64,000 bases of DNA from Fimbriimonadaceae bacterium. Its GTDB lineage: Bacteria; Armatimonadota; Fimbriimonadia; Fimbriimonadales; Fimbriimonadaceae. Below, piece by piece: positions 25,077 to 33,397 of the stretch (its first letter is position 1; every line of letters starts with the position of its first letter). The notes beneath the pieces were generated by a model. The model did not search any database. It had not been told where the DNA came from and was given only the letters and a program-made list of their open reading frames with translations. The DNA is taken from assembly GCA_023957775.1 (NCBI GenBank), contig JAMLGR010000001.1:186001-250000 (forward strand), given 5' to 3'. Position numbers and translations under genes: made by a program.

Positions 25077-26705
25077 TCAGAACGCTCCTGCCGACCAGTT
25101 CTCGGCCCTACGGTCTTCTCCGATCGCCCTGAGAAACTGCTCGACTTCTTCGTAGGTGACTTCCCGCGACGCCTCAGGCCACCGTCTCATCGTGCTTTGG
25201 AGGACTTGGAGTTGGCGGTCGATATCGAGTCGAGGCCACCTTCCCGCGAGATCCGGGGCGGCAAACACCGCGCCGGCGGCGTCGAACATCACCAGTTCCC
25301 AACCCACGGCGGGCGCAACCTTCTCGGCAAAGGCGGAGTCCAGGGACACCAGGGCCGCTTGGCACCCCGTGCGCGATATCAAAGCGCGAAACGCCACGGG
25401 GTCGGATTCCGACGCGAAGCCGGACCGTAGGACTTGCTCCGAATGCACCTCCAAGCGGGGATCAAAGTACGGCGTGAGCCCATGGAATTCCAACACGCCC
25501 CCCTCCGACATCGTGTTGAAGACGCGGAGCCCCGACCCTCCCAACTCCTTCAGGTACCTCGCACAGCTCAGCGGATAGGCGTTGGGAGCCAACCCCGCGC
25601 CGAACACCCGCTTGTCGGACCTCCAGAGGCTGAGCATGTCCGACACCTCGAGCCAGGCACCTGCGGCCAAGCAAGCCAGGAGGCTCACGGCCATCGGCCA
25701 ACTCAGCCGGACGCTCCCGCCCGTGACGGGCTCCGACCGACGGAGGAGGACGAACGGGATCGCGACGAGCGCGAACAAGGGCAGGTTGCGAACCGACGAC
25801 AAGGCGAGAAACCCGTGGGTGAGCACGAGAAGCCCCAGGAACGGATCCTTCCGCTTGCGATCGAGCACCCCGATGCCGACGACCGCCGCGCCCAGCATGA
25901 AGAAGGCGACCACAGATGTGGCATCGGAGTGGGCGAAGGGGCTCTTCAGCTCCTCGATGACGCCTTGGGCGTAACTGCCCTGGGTCTGGACGAACAGGCG
26001 CAAGGGGAACAGCGCGCCCGCGATGCCGTAAGGGTTCATAAGGCATGCCGCCAGCGTCAGCGCGAGGACCCAACCCACCGTCACAATGCGACCCCGTTCC
26101 AAGAGTCGAACCGCGCGGACCCCCTCCACGATGGCAAGCTGCAGCACCATCGCAGGCCCCAGAGCGGACAGGGGATGCACGTTCGTCCAAAGCACCTGTA
26201 GGGCGGGAAGCGCCCACAGCCACTTCCCTCCCGCTTCCCGCCAACGAACGATAACCGCCAGGTAGACCGCGACGAAGAGGTACGTGGCGATTTCAGGGCG
26301 TGGGACGAAACGATCGCTGCAGGAGACGGCTGCGAGCCCGAGAATCGCCGTCCCAAGGAGCGGCGACCTCCAAGCTCGTGCGGTCCAGCCCGAGATCCCG
26401 AAGGTCGCGAGGATCGCGAGCGTTTGCAGGGCCGTGACGGCCGCGTAGCCTCCGGCGCGGCAAACGGCGAAGAGGCCCCAGCAGTAGAGCCATCGAAGCT
26501 CGAACCAGGGTGCTCCAGGGCTGCCGAAGGTCAGCGTGTCGCGCGCTGGAATCCCCGATTCGGCGACGAGTTGGCCTGTGCGGAGCTGCCAGAAGAAGTC
26601 CGCGACGTCGAACCGGTGCCAGGAGAGGGTGGCGATGAAGGCACCGAGGCACACGAAGAGCGTGCCACTCCACCAGCGCTGGCGTCCTCCCATGGGAAGG
26701 AGCAT
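25077..26705 (-). CDS. Polytopic membrane protein of the GT-C glycosyltransferase-like type, function unknown
   Basis: 542 aa with roughly ten hydrophobic helices and a soluble C-terminal third. The first loop (RFDVADFFWQLRTGQLVAESGIPARDTLTFGSPGAPWFELRWL) follows the D-x-x-W-x-L-x-x-G ... P-x-x-D-x-x-S/T-F pattern seen in many uncharacterised GT39/GT87-like proteins. The C-terminal part (GLTPYFDPRLEVHSEQVLRSG) is like their periplasmic domain. ATG 26705 or the ATG four codons on may start it; no clear ribosome site decides. Probably acts on lipid-linked sugars, by inference only. Confidence 0.65.
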   Translation of the reverse strand: MLLPMGGRQRWWSGTLFVCLGAFIATLSWHRFDVADFFWQLRTGQLVAESGIPARDTLTFGSPGAPWFELRWLYCWGLFAVCRAGGYAAVTALQTLAILATFGISGWTARAWRSPLLGTAILGLAAVSCSDRFVPRPEIATYLFVAVYLAVIVRWREAGGKWLWALPALQVLWTNVHPLSALGPAMVLQLAIVEGVRAVRLLERGRIVTVGWVLALTLAACLMNPYGIAGALFPLRLFVQTQGSYAQGVIEELKSPFAHSDATSVVAFFMLGAAVVGIGVLDRKRKDPFLGLLVLTHGFLALSSVRNLPLFALVAIPFVLLRRSEPVTGGSVRLSWPMAVSLLACLAAGAWLEVSDMLSLWRSDKRVFGAGLAPNAYPLSCARYLKELGGSGLRVFNTMSEGGVLEFHGLTPYFDPRLEVHSEQVLRSGFASESDPVAFRALISRTGCQAALVSLDSAFAEKVAPAVGWELVMFDAAGAVFAAPDLAGRWPRLDIDRQLQVLQSTMRRWPEASREVTYEEVEQFLRAIGEDRRAENWSAGAF

Positions 26706-26726
26706 AGCGTCCGCCGGTGAGAAAGG

Positions 26727-26966
26727 TTATCCGGCGAGGCTCAAACCGGAGCCGTTGGACATCCGCTTGTCGAGCTTCTGTGCCGCCTCGTCGCACCGAG
26801 CGAGGAGGTCTTCCGCGGTTTGGCCCACGGACGATTCCCGCACGCGGCGAGCGATGAGCAGGGCGGCGGTCGTGAGGCCGGCGATCGCCAGAACGGCCAT
26901 CAAGGAAGTGGCCGATCCCCGATCGCGAGTACGGCAGGTGCAGGAAGGAGAAGATTGCTCGGACAT
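26727..26966 (-). CDS. Small single-pass membrane protein
   Basis: 79 aa from ATG 26966. A Cys/Ser/Arg-rich N-terminus, one hydrophobic helix (ATSLMAVLAIAGLTTAALLIA) and a charged amphipathic tail (AEDLLARCDEAAQKLDKRM). No family recognised. Divergent from ffh across about 90 nt. Confidence 0.5.
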   Translation of the reverse strand: MSEQSSPSCTCRTRDRGSATSLMAVLAIAGLTTAALLIARRVRESSVGQTAEDLLARCDEAAQKLDKRMSNGSGLSLAG

Positions 26967-27044
26967 CGTTGTCACCTTTTTCGACGCTAATCAAAGCATC
27001 GGCGGTTCCCCTTCGCGAATTCAGGGTTCTGGACGCGAGCCCGG

Positions 27045-27050
27045 TAAACT
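27045..27050 (+). promoter_or_regulatory. -10 box TAAACT, leaderless-type, for ffh
   Basis: TAAACT, 8 nt, then ATG 27059: identical in hexamer and spacing to the selA promoter. Confidence 0.6.
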
Positions 27051-27058
27051 GCGATTCT

Positions 27059-28393
27059 ATGCTCGACACCCTTACCCGGCGACTGTCCGGCATTCTCGGC
27101 GGATTGCGCGCGAAGGGGAGGCTGACCGAGTCCGACGTCGCCGACATGCTGAGAGAGGTCCGCGTCGCCCTGCTCGAGGCGGACGTCAACTTCCAGGTGG
27201 CGAAGCAGTTTGTCGCCACCGTACGCGAGAAAGCGGTGGGCGAAGACGTGTTCGGAAGCTTGACCGCCGATCAAACGATCGTTCGCCTGGTGCGCGACGA
27301 GTTGACCGAGATGCTCGGGGGCAGCGCCGAGCGGTTCCGATGGTCCCCTTCCCCGCCGACCGTGGTGCTGATGTGCGGCCTTCAAGGTTCGGGAAAGACG
27401 ACGACGGCCGCCAAGCTCGCCAAGTGGATGGCCTCCGAGGGCAAGAAGGCCATGCTCGCCGCGTGCGATGTGCAGCGCCCTGCGGCGGTGAAGCAGCTCC
27501 AAGTGCTCGGCGAGTCCATCGACGTGCCCGTCTATGCCGGGGACGCGGGAACCCAGCCGGCGAAGATCGCTCAAGACGCTCTCGCCAGATGCCGCCACTT
27601 GATGTTGGACGTGCTGATCGTGGACACGGCCGGACGTCTCACCATCGACGAGCCGCTGATGGAAGAGCTGAAGGCCATCCGCCGGGCCGTGAACCCCACA
27701 GAGGTCCTGCTCGTCCTCGACGCGACCGCAGGCCAGGAGGCGGTGAACGTCGCGGAGGCGTTCCACAAGGCCGTCGATGTGACCGGCGCGATCTTCACCA
27801 AGCTCGACGGCGACACGAGGGGTGGTGCCGTGCTCAGCGTCCGTGCCGCCACCGGGGTGCCCGTCCGCTACATCGGTCTCGGGGAGCAAGTGGACGCGTT
27901 GGACGTCTTCTACCCGGACCGCATGGCCCAGCGGATCTTGGGAATGGGCGACATCCTGGGCATCATCGAGAAGGCCGAGACCGCGCTCGACAAGGACGAC
28001 GCGAAGGCGCTCGAGGGCAAGATCAAATCGGGCCACCTCGACTTCACCGACATGCTCTCGCAGTTCAAGACCATGCGGAAGATGGGCCCGATCCAGAACG
28101 TTCTGAAGATGATCCCCGGGCTTGGGGCGCAGATTCCCGAGGAGGCGCTCAGCCAACTCAACGAGGGGCACCTGAGCCGCATCGAGGCGATCATCCTGAG
28201 CATGACTCCCCGCGAAAGGGGCAATCCCGATGTCATCAACGGGTCGCGGCGCAAGCGCATCGCGGCGGGCTCGGGAACGACGGTCGAGGAGGTCAACTCC
28301 CTGATCAAGCAGCTCTACGAGATGCGCAAGAACATGAAGCAGCTTGGCAAGATGCAGCAGCGGATGATGAAGCGCGGACGCCGCCGACGCTAA
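27059..28393 (+). CDS. ffh: Signal recognition particle protein Ffh
   Basis: 444 aa. N domain (LTRRLSGILGGLRAKGRLTESDVADMLREVRVALLEADV), G domain with GLQGSGKTTTAAKLA, DVQRPAA, DTAGRL and TKLDGDTRGG, and the methionine-rich M domain ending MQQRMMKRGRRRR. Binds 4.5S RNA and signal peptides and docks on FtsY. Start is ATG 27059, 8 nt after a TAAACT box. First gene of ffh-rpsP-khpA-rimM; the SRP RNA gene is not in the window. Confidence 0.97.
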   Translation: MLDTLTRRLSGILGGLRAKGRLTESDVADMLREVRVALLEADVNFQVAKQFVATVREKAVGEDVFGSLTADQTIVRLVRDELTEMLGGSAERFRWSPSPPTVVLMCGLQGSGKTTTAAKLAKWMASEGKKAMLAACDVQRPAAVKQLQVLGESIDVPVYAGDAGTQPAKIAQDALARCRHLMLDVLIVDTAGRLTIDEPLMEELKAIRRAVNPTEVLLVLDATAGQEAVNVAEAFHKAVDVTGAIFTKLDGDTRGGAVLSVRAATGVPVRYIGLGEQVDALDVFYPDRMAQRILGMGDILGIIEKAETALDKDDAKALEGKIKSGHLDFTDMLSQFKTMRKMGPIQNVLKMIPGLGAQIPEEALSQLNEGHLSRIEAIILSMTPRERGNPDVINGSRRKRIAAGSGTTVEEVNSLIKQLYEMRKNMKQLGKMQQRMMKRGRRRR

Positions 28394-28421
28394 TTGTCAG
28401 GCGAAGCGGAGTGTGTTGGGG

Positions 28422-28427
28422 ATATAA
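28422..28427 (+). promoter_or_regulatory. -10 box TATAAT between ffh and rpsP
   Basis: Perfect TATAAT after the ffh stop, predicting an internal promoter with a leader of about 65 nt for rpsP. A TTGTCA upstream is 23 nt away, too far for a standard -35. Confidence 0.5.
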
Positions 28428-28497
28428 TGGGCGGTTCGCGACGCATGTCGCATCGCGAGCGTGTGCCCGCAAGGGCGATAGGAGACGAAACAGCGAA

Positions 28498-29037
28498 GTG
28501 GTAAAGATTAGATTGCGACGGATTGGCACGAAGGCGCGGCCGTTCTACCGTGTGGTGGTCACCCCGAGCACCGCGGCCCGCAACGGCCGGTTCGTGGAGA
28601 CCCTGGGCACCTACGACCCCGTTCGAAAGCCCACCCACGTCGAGATCAACGAGGAGCGAGCGCTGCATTGGCTGCTCAGCGGCGCCCAGCCGACCGAGAC
28701 CACCGCATTCCTCCTCAACCGCATCGGCGTTTTGGACCGGTTCTTCGAGCAGCGGCCCCAGGCCAAGAAGGACTACTCGTTCCTCGACAAGCGCACCGCG
28801 GCCATGACCGTGAAATCCGCCATCGAACCCGAGGCCAAGAAGGAGCCTGCGGCCCCGGCGCCCGTCGAGGCCAAGGTCGAGGAGCCGGCCGTGGCCGAGC
28901 CCGCGCCTGAAGTCGCCGAGCCGGTCGAGGCCGCGGAGCCCGTCGCAGAGGCCGCCCCCGAGCCGCCCGCGGCCGAAGCCGAAGCCGAGCCCACACCCGA
29001 GGCCGAAGCGCCCGTGGAAGAAGAGAAATCCGAATGA
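28498..29037 (+). CDS. rpsP: 30S ribosomal protein bS16 with long acidic Ala/Pro/Glu tail
   Basis: 179 aa from GTG 28498. Residues 1-80 are a normal bS16 (VKIRLRRIGTKARPFYRVVV ... GRFVETLGTYDP ... ALHWLLSGAQPTETTAFLLNRIG). The remaining nearly 100 residues are a low-complexity extension of Glu, Ala, Pro and Val (for example VAEPAPEVAEPVEAAEPV). Most bS16 proteins stop at 80-110 residues. A GGAG lies about 14 nt before the start, further than usual. Stop overlaps khpA (ATGA). Confidence 0.93.
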   Translation: MVKIRLRRIGTKARPFYRVVVTPSTAARNGRFVETLGTYDPVRKPTHVEINEERALHWLLSGAQPTETTAFLLNRIGVLDRFFEQRPQAKKDYSFLDKRTAAMTVKSAIEPEAKKEPAAPAPVEAKVEEPAVAEPAPEVAEPVEAAEPVAEAAPEPPAAEAEAEPTPEAEAPVEEEKSE

Positions 29038-29273
29038 GCTACACCCGTCTCGTCGAGCACCTGGTCAAGTCCGTGGTCGAGCAGCCCGATTCCGTGGAGA
29101 TCGAAGAGCAAGAGGATCGGGGCACGCGCACCTTCTTCGTCCACACGTCTCCCGACGACTTCGGAAAGGTCATCGGAAAGAACGGGCGCGTGGTTTCCGC
29201 CATCCGTTGCGTCGTGAGCGCCGTCGCCGCCAAAGAGCGCGAGAAGGCGTTCGTGAAAATCGTCACGGAGTAG
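29034..29273 (+). CDS. khpA: KH-domain RNA-binding protein KhpA
   Basis: 79 aa, a single type II KH domain with the GKVIGKNGRVVSAIRCVV helix-GxxG-helix. KhpA (YlqC) binds RNA, usually with KhpB/Jag, and affects cell-division and elongation genes. Its place after rpsP and before rimM is the standard arrangement. Starts inside the rpsP stop (ATGA). Confidence 0.93.
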   Translation: MSYTRLVEHLVKSVVEQPDSVEIEEQEDRGTRTFFVHTSPDDFGKVIGKNGRVVSAIRCVVSAVAAKEREKAFVKIVTE

Positions 29274-29287
29274 CGCCCCACCCGCTG

Positions 29288-29788
29288 ATGCCGCAACCGC
29301 TCGTTCGCATCGGCCAGATTGTCGGAGCCTTCGGCCTCCGCGGCGAACTCAAAGTCGAGCCCCTCACCGACTTCCCATCCCGATTTGCGCCCGGTACACG
29401 CGTGCGCGTGGGCGAACAGTGGACGTCGATCGCGGCCTGTCGCTGGCACAAGGGGCGCCCGATTCTCCGCCTCGACGGCATCATTTCGATCGACGACGCG
29501 GAGCCCTTGAAGTGGCGTTACCTCGAAGCCGAGCAGCAGCCTCCTGAACTGGAAGAGGACGAGTATCTCACCCGTGACCTCATCGGTCTGCTGGTCGTGA
29601 CCGAAGAGGGAGAAGAGCTTGGCCCCCTCGACGCCGTCGAGCGCTATCCCGCCCAGGACGTCCTGGTCGTGGGCCAGATCCAAATCCCCGCCGTCAAGGC
29701 CTTCGTCAAAAGCGTCGATCTCGTCGCGAAGAGGATCGTCGTCGCATTGGTGCCGGGGATGCGGCCTGGCGAAGCCGACGACGAGTAG
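29288..29788 (+). CDS. rimM: Ribosome maturation factor RimM
   Basis: 166 aa. N-terminal RimM domain (VRIGQIVGAFGLRGELKVEPLTDFPSRF) and C-terminal PRC-barrel (YLTRDLIGLLVVTEEGEELGPLDAVERYPAQDVLVV ... IQIPAVKAFVKSVD). Assists 30S head assembly near S19. In many genomes trmD and rplS follow; here the operon ends and a stress gene follows. Confidence 0.95.
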   Translation: MPQPLVRIGQIVGAFGLRGELKVEPLTDFPSRFAPGTRVRVGEQWTSIAACRWHKGRPILRLDGIISIDDAEPLKWRYLEAEQQPPELEEDEYLTRDLIGLLVVTEEGEELGPLDAVERYPAQDVLVVGQIQIPAVKAFVKSVDLVAKRIVVALVPGMRPGEADDE

Positions 29789-29816
29789 CCGCAGTTGCAA
29801 AGATCCCGTAGGAATC

Positions 29817-29842
29817 GGAACGCGGGTCGTCCGCTCCCCGTC
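29817..29842 (+). promoter_or_regulatory. Candidate ECF-sigma promoter of the CsbD-like gene
   Basis: GGAAC (29817-29821), 17 nt, CGTC (29839-29842): the pair typical of extracytoplasmic-function sigma promoters, about 45 nt before the csbD start. GC-rich chance matches are possible. Confidence 0.35.
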
Positions 29843-29888
29843 CGAAAGGACCACGGGCCCTCGGCGGCTCGACCAAGGAGGTCATTCA

Positions 29889-30101
29889 ATGAACTGGAAC
29901 ACGATCGAAGGCAACTGGAAGCAACTCAACGGCCGAATCAAAGAGGCCTGGGGCAAGCTGACCGACGACGAGCTCGACATCATCGGCGGGAAGCGCGATC
30001 GGCTTGTGGGGAAGCTGCAAGAGCACTATGGTTGGGCGCAGGAAGAGGCCGAGAAGAAGGTCGACGAGTGGAGCGCGAAGCTCGAAAAAGCACGACGCTA
30101 A
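29889..30101 (+). CDS. CsbD-like stress protein
   Basis: 70 aa, the full CsbD domain: MNWNTIEGNWKQLNGRIKEAWGKL, DDELDIIGGKRDRLVGKLQ and YGWAQEEAEKKVDEW. CsbD proteins are small, abundant under general stress in many bacteria; molecular role unknown. A strong AAGGAGG site precedes ATG 29889. It is followed 7 nt later by another small gene, likely co-transcribed. Confidence 0.9.
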   Translation: MNWNTIEGNWKQLNGRIKEAWGKLTDDELDIIGGKRDRLVGKLQEHYGWAQEEAEKKVDEWSAKLEKARR

Positions 30102-30108
30102 CAAGGCC

Positions 30109-30282
30109 ATGAACCCCGAAAACAAAGTCCTGAAGTTTGCCGGCCTCTCGCTCTTCCTGTTCGGCGCGCTGAGCGCGCTCGGCATCTGGAAGCAGAGTTG
30201 CCGGAAGACCAAGCGAGAAGAAAAGCTGGACAAGCGCCTGGAAGACTCGTTCCCGGCCAGCGATGCAACCGCCAAATACTAG
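30109..30282 (+). CDS. Small membrane protein with SFPASD motif
   Basis: 57 aa. One hydrophobic helix (FAGLSLFLFGALSALGIW), then a charged segment ending KRLEDSFPASDATAKY. The L-x-x-SFPASD motif recurs in small uncharacterised bacterial proteins often seen with stress genes. Pairing with CsbD suggests a stress role, by inference. Its stop overlaps the convergent aroE-like gene. Confidence 0.7.
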   Translation: MNPENKVLKFAGLSLFLFGALSALGIWKQSCRKTKREEKLDKRLEDSFPASDATAKY

Positions 30283-31127
30283 TTTGGCAAGGTGGGGCTG
30301 ACCGCCCGCAGCCCGAGCGCCTCGCGCATGGGTTCCCGAGCGACGGGATGCCCCACCCACCACTCGAACGAAATCGCGGCTTGCTCCGCGAGCAACTGAC
30401 GTCCGTCGATCGCACGGAGACCCCGCATCCGGGCGTGGCGGAGGAACTCCGTCGCCACCCGCCGATAGACGAGATCGAGAACCGTCGCCCCGCGGGCGAC
30501 GTGGGCCCACTCCAGCGGCGGCTGCTCGCCGGGCTTGGAGCCCAAAGGCGTGGCATTCACGATCAGGCGACAACCGGCGGGGTCCGGCGTCGGCATGAGT
30601 TCCACCTGCCCGTAACGCTGCATCATCGTCAAAAGCGGCCTTGCCCGAACGGCGTTCCGGTTCCAGAGGCGGACCTTCCAACCCGTCTGCATCAGGGCAC
30701 CCACGACCGAGCGCGCACCAGGGCCCGCTCCGAGGATCAAGGCCGTACCCGCTTCGAAATCCCGCATCAATTCGGTGATCGCGGCCACCTCGGTGTTCTG
30801 AGCCCAAATCCCGTTCTCAAGCAGGAGCGTGTTCGCGACGCCCAAAGCCTGAGTGGAGACAAAGAACCGTTCGGCGACCATGGCGGCGTCGACCTTCAGA
30901 GCTCCCGAAACGCTGACGCCGCGCACGCCGATTGAGGCCAGGTGCCCTAGCGCCTCGCGAAACTCGTTCTTCGGAACCTCGATGTGCTCGAGATGCAAGG
31001 ACAGACCCTCGTACCTCGCGCCTTCGCGGAACATCTGCAAGAGGGGTCCCACCTCGGGCTCAGGCCCCAACGCCGCGATCCGCAAATCGACGGGTCCAAT
31101 TCCGACAAGTTCCTTCCAGTGCACCAT
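30279..31127 (-). CDS. aroE: Shikimate dehydrogenase-like protein, divergent
   Basis: 282 aa. NADP-binding fold with LILGAGPGARSVVGAL and NATPLGSKPGEQPPL, and the C-terminal RQLLAEQAAISFEWWVGHPV typical of AroE. The substrate site is unusual: the N-V-T-x-P-x-K motif reads VSVSGALK (Lys kept), the NTD motif reads NTE, and the D-x-V-Y-x-P motif reads DLVYRR. It may still be the shikimate pathway enzyme or have another quinate/shikimate-like substrate. Start ATG 31127 chosen because conserved sequence begins there; upstream residues are arginine-rich and unconserved. Confidence 0.7.
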   Translation of the reverse strand: MVHWKELVGIGPVDLRIAALGPEPEVGPLLQMFREGARYEGLSLHLEHIEVPKNEFREALGHLASIGVRGVSVSGALKVDAAMVAERFFVSTQALGVANTLLLENGIWAQNTEVAAITELMRDFEAGTALILGAGPGARSVVGALMQTGWKVRLWNRNAVRARPLLTMMQRYGQVELMPTPDPAGCRLIVNATPLGSKPGEQPPLEWAHVARGATVLDLVYRRVATEFLRHARMRGLRAIDGRQLLAEQAAISFEWWVGHPVAREPMREALGLRAVSPTLPN

Positions 31128-31190
31128 CGAGGGGTATCCGTTAGAAGGCCGGCGTGGCCTCCAAGTTCCCCTACCATGCAAGGTTTGGGC

Positions 31191-31391
31191 CTAGCGGGAA
31201 GCAAAAGTCTGCGCCGCGACTTCCCGATCGACCTGCTCGGCCAACGCGTTGTTTTGGACGGCCATCCAGACGCAGAGGACGAGCACGATGGGAACCCACC
31301 ACACCGACAGCGTTCGTTCGCGCGAAGCGGCCGCACAGGCCTCGGCGCCCACGGGGTGACTTTCCAACCAGGGTTGCTGCACTTGTTCCAC
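31191..31391 (-). CDS. Small membrane protein of unknown function
   Basis: 66 aa from GTG 31391, which has a GGGAG site. Sequence is a polar N-terminus, one strong hydrophobic helix (LSVWWVPIVLVLCVWMAV) and a short charged end (NNALAEQVDREVAAQTFASR), so the bulk may be cytoplasmic with C-out topology or vice versa. No family recognised. It is served by the best sigma-70 consensus promoter in the window, which argues for a real and well expressed product. Confidence 0.6.
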   Translation of the reverse strand: MEQVQQPWLESHPVGAEACAAASRERTLSVWWVPIVLVLCVWMAVQNNALAEQVDREVAAQTFASR

Positions 31392-31430
31392 GGCTATCTC
31401 CCGGGCCCCCGACGGGCCCCAACAAGCACT

Positions 31431-31459
31431 AGTATACACATGTCTACTATCCGTGTCAA
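31431..31459 (-). promoter_or_regulatory. Consensus sigma-70 promoter TTGACA-17-TATACT
   Basis: On the minus strand TTGACA (31454-31459), exactly 17 nt, TATACT (31431-31436). Drives the small membrane-protein gene at 31391; predicted start near 31424. Confidence 0.8.
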
Positions 31460-31502
31460 GGGCATCGATTCGGATTCAAAGGACGGCTCCTTCCCTTCCC
31501 GG

Positions 31503-31508
31503 TACACT
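31503..31508 (+). promoter_or_regulatory. -10 box TACACT, leaderless-type, for obgE
   Basis: TACACT, 8 nt, ATG 31517. Confidence 0.6.
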
Positions 31509-31516
31509 GGAAGTTC

Positions 31517-32785
31517 ATGTTTCTCGACGAGGTCGTGGTGGAGTTCGTCTCGGGACGAGGCGGCTCGGGAGCGGCGACCTTTCATCGTGAGAAGTTCGTG
31601 CCCTACGGCGGGCCGAACGGATCCGATGGCGGGCGCGGCGGCAATGTGGTGCTGATCGCGGATCGGGCGAAGCGCACCCTTTACGACTTCAAGCTCAAGC
31701 GGCGTTTTCGGGCCGACGACGGGGAGCCCGCGCGCGGCAACAAGACCGGTCGGGACGCCCAAGACATCGAGATCCACGTGCCGGTCGGCACCCTCGTCAC
31801 GAACGAGGAGACCGGCGAGCTGATGGCCGACCTCAGCGCCGACGGGATGCGTTTCGTGGTCGCCAAGGGTGGCAAAGGCGGGTACGGAAACCTCCACTAC
31901 ACCTCCAGCGTCCGTCAGGCGCCGACCATTTCCCAAAACGGCGCGCCGGGCGCGGAAGTGGTGGCGCGTCTCGAGCTCAAACTGCTGGCCGACGTCGGCC
32001 TGATCGGGCTGCCCAACGCCGGCAAGAGCACCCTGATCGCGCAGATCAGCGCGGCCAAGCCGAAGATCGCGGACTACCCGTTTACGACCATCGTGCCCAA
32101 TCTCGGGGTCGTCTCCGTCGGCGACGAGACCTTCGTGGTGGCGGACATGCCTGGACTGATCGAAGGCGCCTCCGAGGGCCACGGGCTCGGCCACCAGTTT
32201 CTCAAGCACGTCGAACGGACGCGCGTCCTCGTGCACGTGGTCGACGCGTATCCGATCGACGGCACCGACCCCCTCGAGAACTTCGACCTGATCGAGCACG
32301 AGCTCGAGCTGTACTCGAAGGATCTGTTCGAACGCACTCGGATCGTCGCGCTCAACAAGATCGATCTCCTACCCCCCGACGCGGTCGACGAGCTTGTCCA
32401 TGCGCTGCGGGAAAAAGCCATGGACGTCTATCCGATCTCCGCGGTCACCGGGCAAGGCGTGGAGCCGATGCTCTTCGAGGTTCTGCGGTTGCTCAACGAA
32501 TCCGTGGAACCGGCGAACATCCCCGTTCTGGTCCCGTCTGGCGCGAACGACGACGACGAGGCTTGGGACGTGGAGGTTCGCGGCGACGGATACGCCGTGG
32601 TCGGCAAGCGCATCGAGCGACTCGTGGCAATGACCAAGCTCGACAACGACGAGTCCTTGCGCTACCTGCACCGCCGGCTGCAGCGGATCGGGGTGATCGG
32701 GCGGCTGCGGGATGCCGGCGCCGAGGACGGCGACACTGTTCGCGTGGGCGACTTCGAGTTCGCGTTCACCGAGGACACGCGATGA
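31517..32785 (+). CDS. obgE: GTPase Obg
   Basis: 422 aa. Obg fold (MFLDEVVVEFVSGRGGSGAATF, glycine-rich), G domain with LIGLPNAGKSTL, DMPGLIEGASEGHGLG and LNKIDLL, and the OCT domain at the C-terminus (WDVEVRGDGYAVVGKRIERLVAMT ... FEFAFTEDT). Essential ribosome-associated GTPase in 50S assembly and stress. First gene of obgE-nadD-rsfS; no rplU-rpmA in front. Confidence 0.97.
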   Translation: MFLDEVVVEFVSGRGGSGAATFHREKFVPYGGPNGSDGGRGGNVVLIADRAKRTLYDFKLKRRFRADDGEPARGNKTGRDAQDIEIHVPVGTLVTNEETGELMADLSADGMRFVVAKGGKGGYGNLHYTSSVRQAPTISQNGAPGAEVVARLELKLLADVGLIGLPNAGKSTLIAQISAAKPKIADYPFTTIVPNLGVVSVGDETFVVADMPGLIEGASEGHGLGHQFLKHVERTRVLVHVVDAYPIDGTDPLENFDLIEHELELYSKDLFERTRIVALNKIDLLPPDAVDELVHALREKAMDVYPISAVTGQGVEPMLFEVLRLLNESVEPANIPVLVPSGANDDDEAWDVEVRGDGYAVVGKRIERLVAMTKLDNDESLRYLHRRLQRIGVIGRLRDAGAEDGDTVRVGDFEFAFTEDTR

Positions 32786-33369
32786 GGATCGGCGTCTTTG
32801 GCGGCACGTTCGACCCTCCGCACGCCGGGCACCTCGCCTTCGCGATGGCGGCCCGGGACCAGTTGGAGCTCGACGAGGTCCTTTGGATGCCTGCCAACCG
32901 GAATCCGGCCAAAGCGGGGCGCAAGCAAACACCGGCCCGGCAACGCCTCGAGATGGTCGGATTGCTCGTCGGCAAGTGCGAGGGGATGGCGGCCAGCGAC
33001 CTCGAGATCTCCCGGGGAGGAGCGAGCTACGCGGTGGACACCTTGTCGGAGCTCATGCACGCCCAACCCGCCGAGTACTGGTTCCTCGTGGGGGCAGACG
33101 CCGTTCGCGAGCTTTCGACCTGGAAGCAGCCCAAGCGCCTGCTGCAACTTTGCCGCCTCGCCGTCGCGATGCGCCCGCCTCTCACGGGCGGGGACGTCCT
33201 TGCACGCGTCGATCCCGAGTTCCACTCCAAGATCGACTTCGTCACGCTGGCTGCGAACACGGCCGCGAGCACCGACATCCGGCGCCTGATCGCCACCGGA
33301 AAGCCCACGCTCGACCTCGATCCCGCCGTTGCGAGGTATATCGCACAACACAAGCTTTATCGAGATTAG
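32782..33369 (+). CDS. nadD: Nicotinate-nucleotide adenylyltransferase
   Basis: 195 aa. Nucleotidyltransferase motif GVFGGTFDPPHAGHLAFA at the N-terminus and the C-terminal NTAASTDIRRLIATGK (the S/T-x-x-R site). Converts NaMN and ATP to deamido-NAD. ATG overlaps the obgE stop (ATGA). Confidence 0.96.
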   Translation: MRIGVFGGTFDPPHAGHLAFAMAARDQLELDEVLWMPANRNPAKAGRKQTPARQRLEMVGLLVGKCEGMAASDLEISRGGASYAVDTLSELMHAQPAEYWFLVGADAVRELSTWKQPKRLLQLCRLAVAMRPPLTGGDVLARVDPEFHSKIDFVTLAANTAASTDIRRLIATGKPTLDLDPAVARYIAQHKLYRD

Positions 33370-33397
33370 ATCTTTCTAAGCGATCCAGATCAACACC

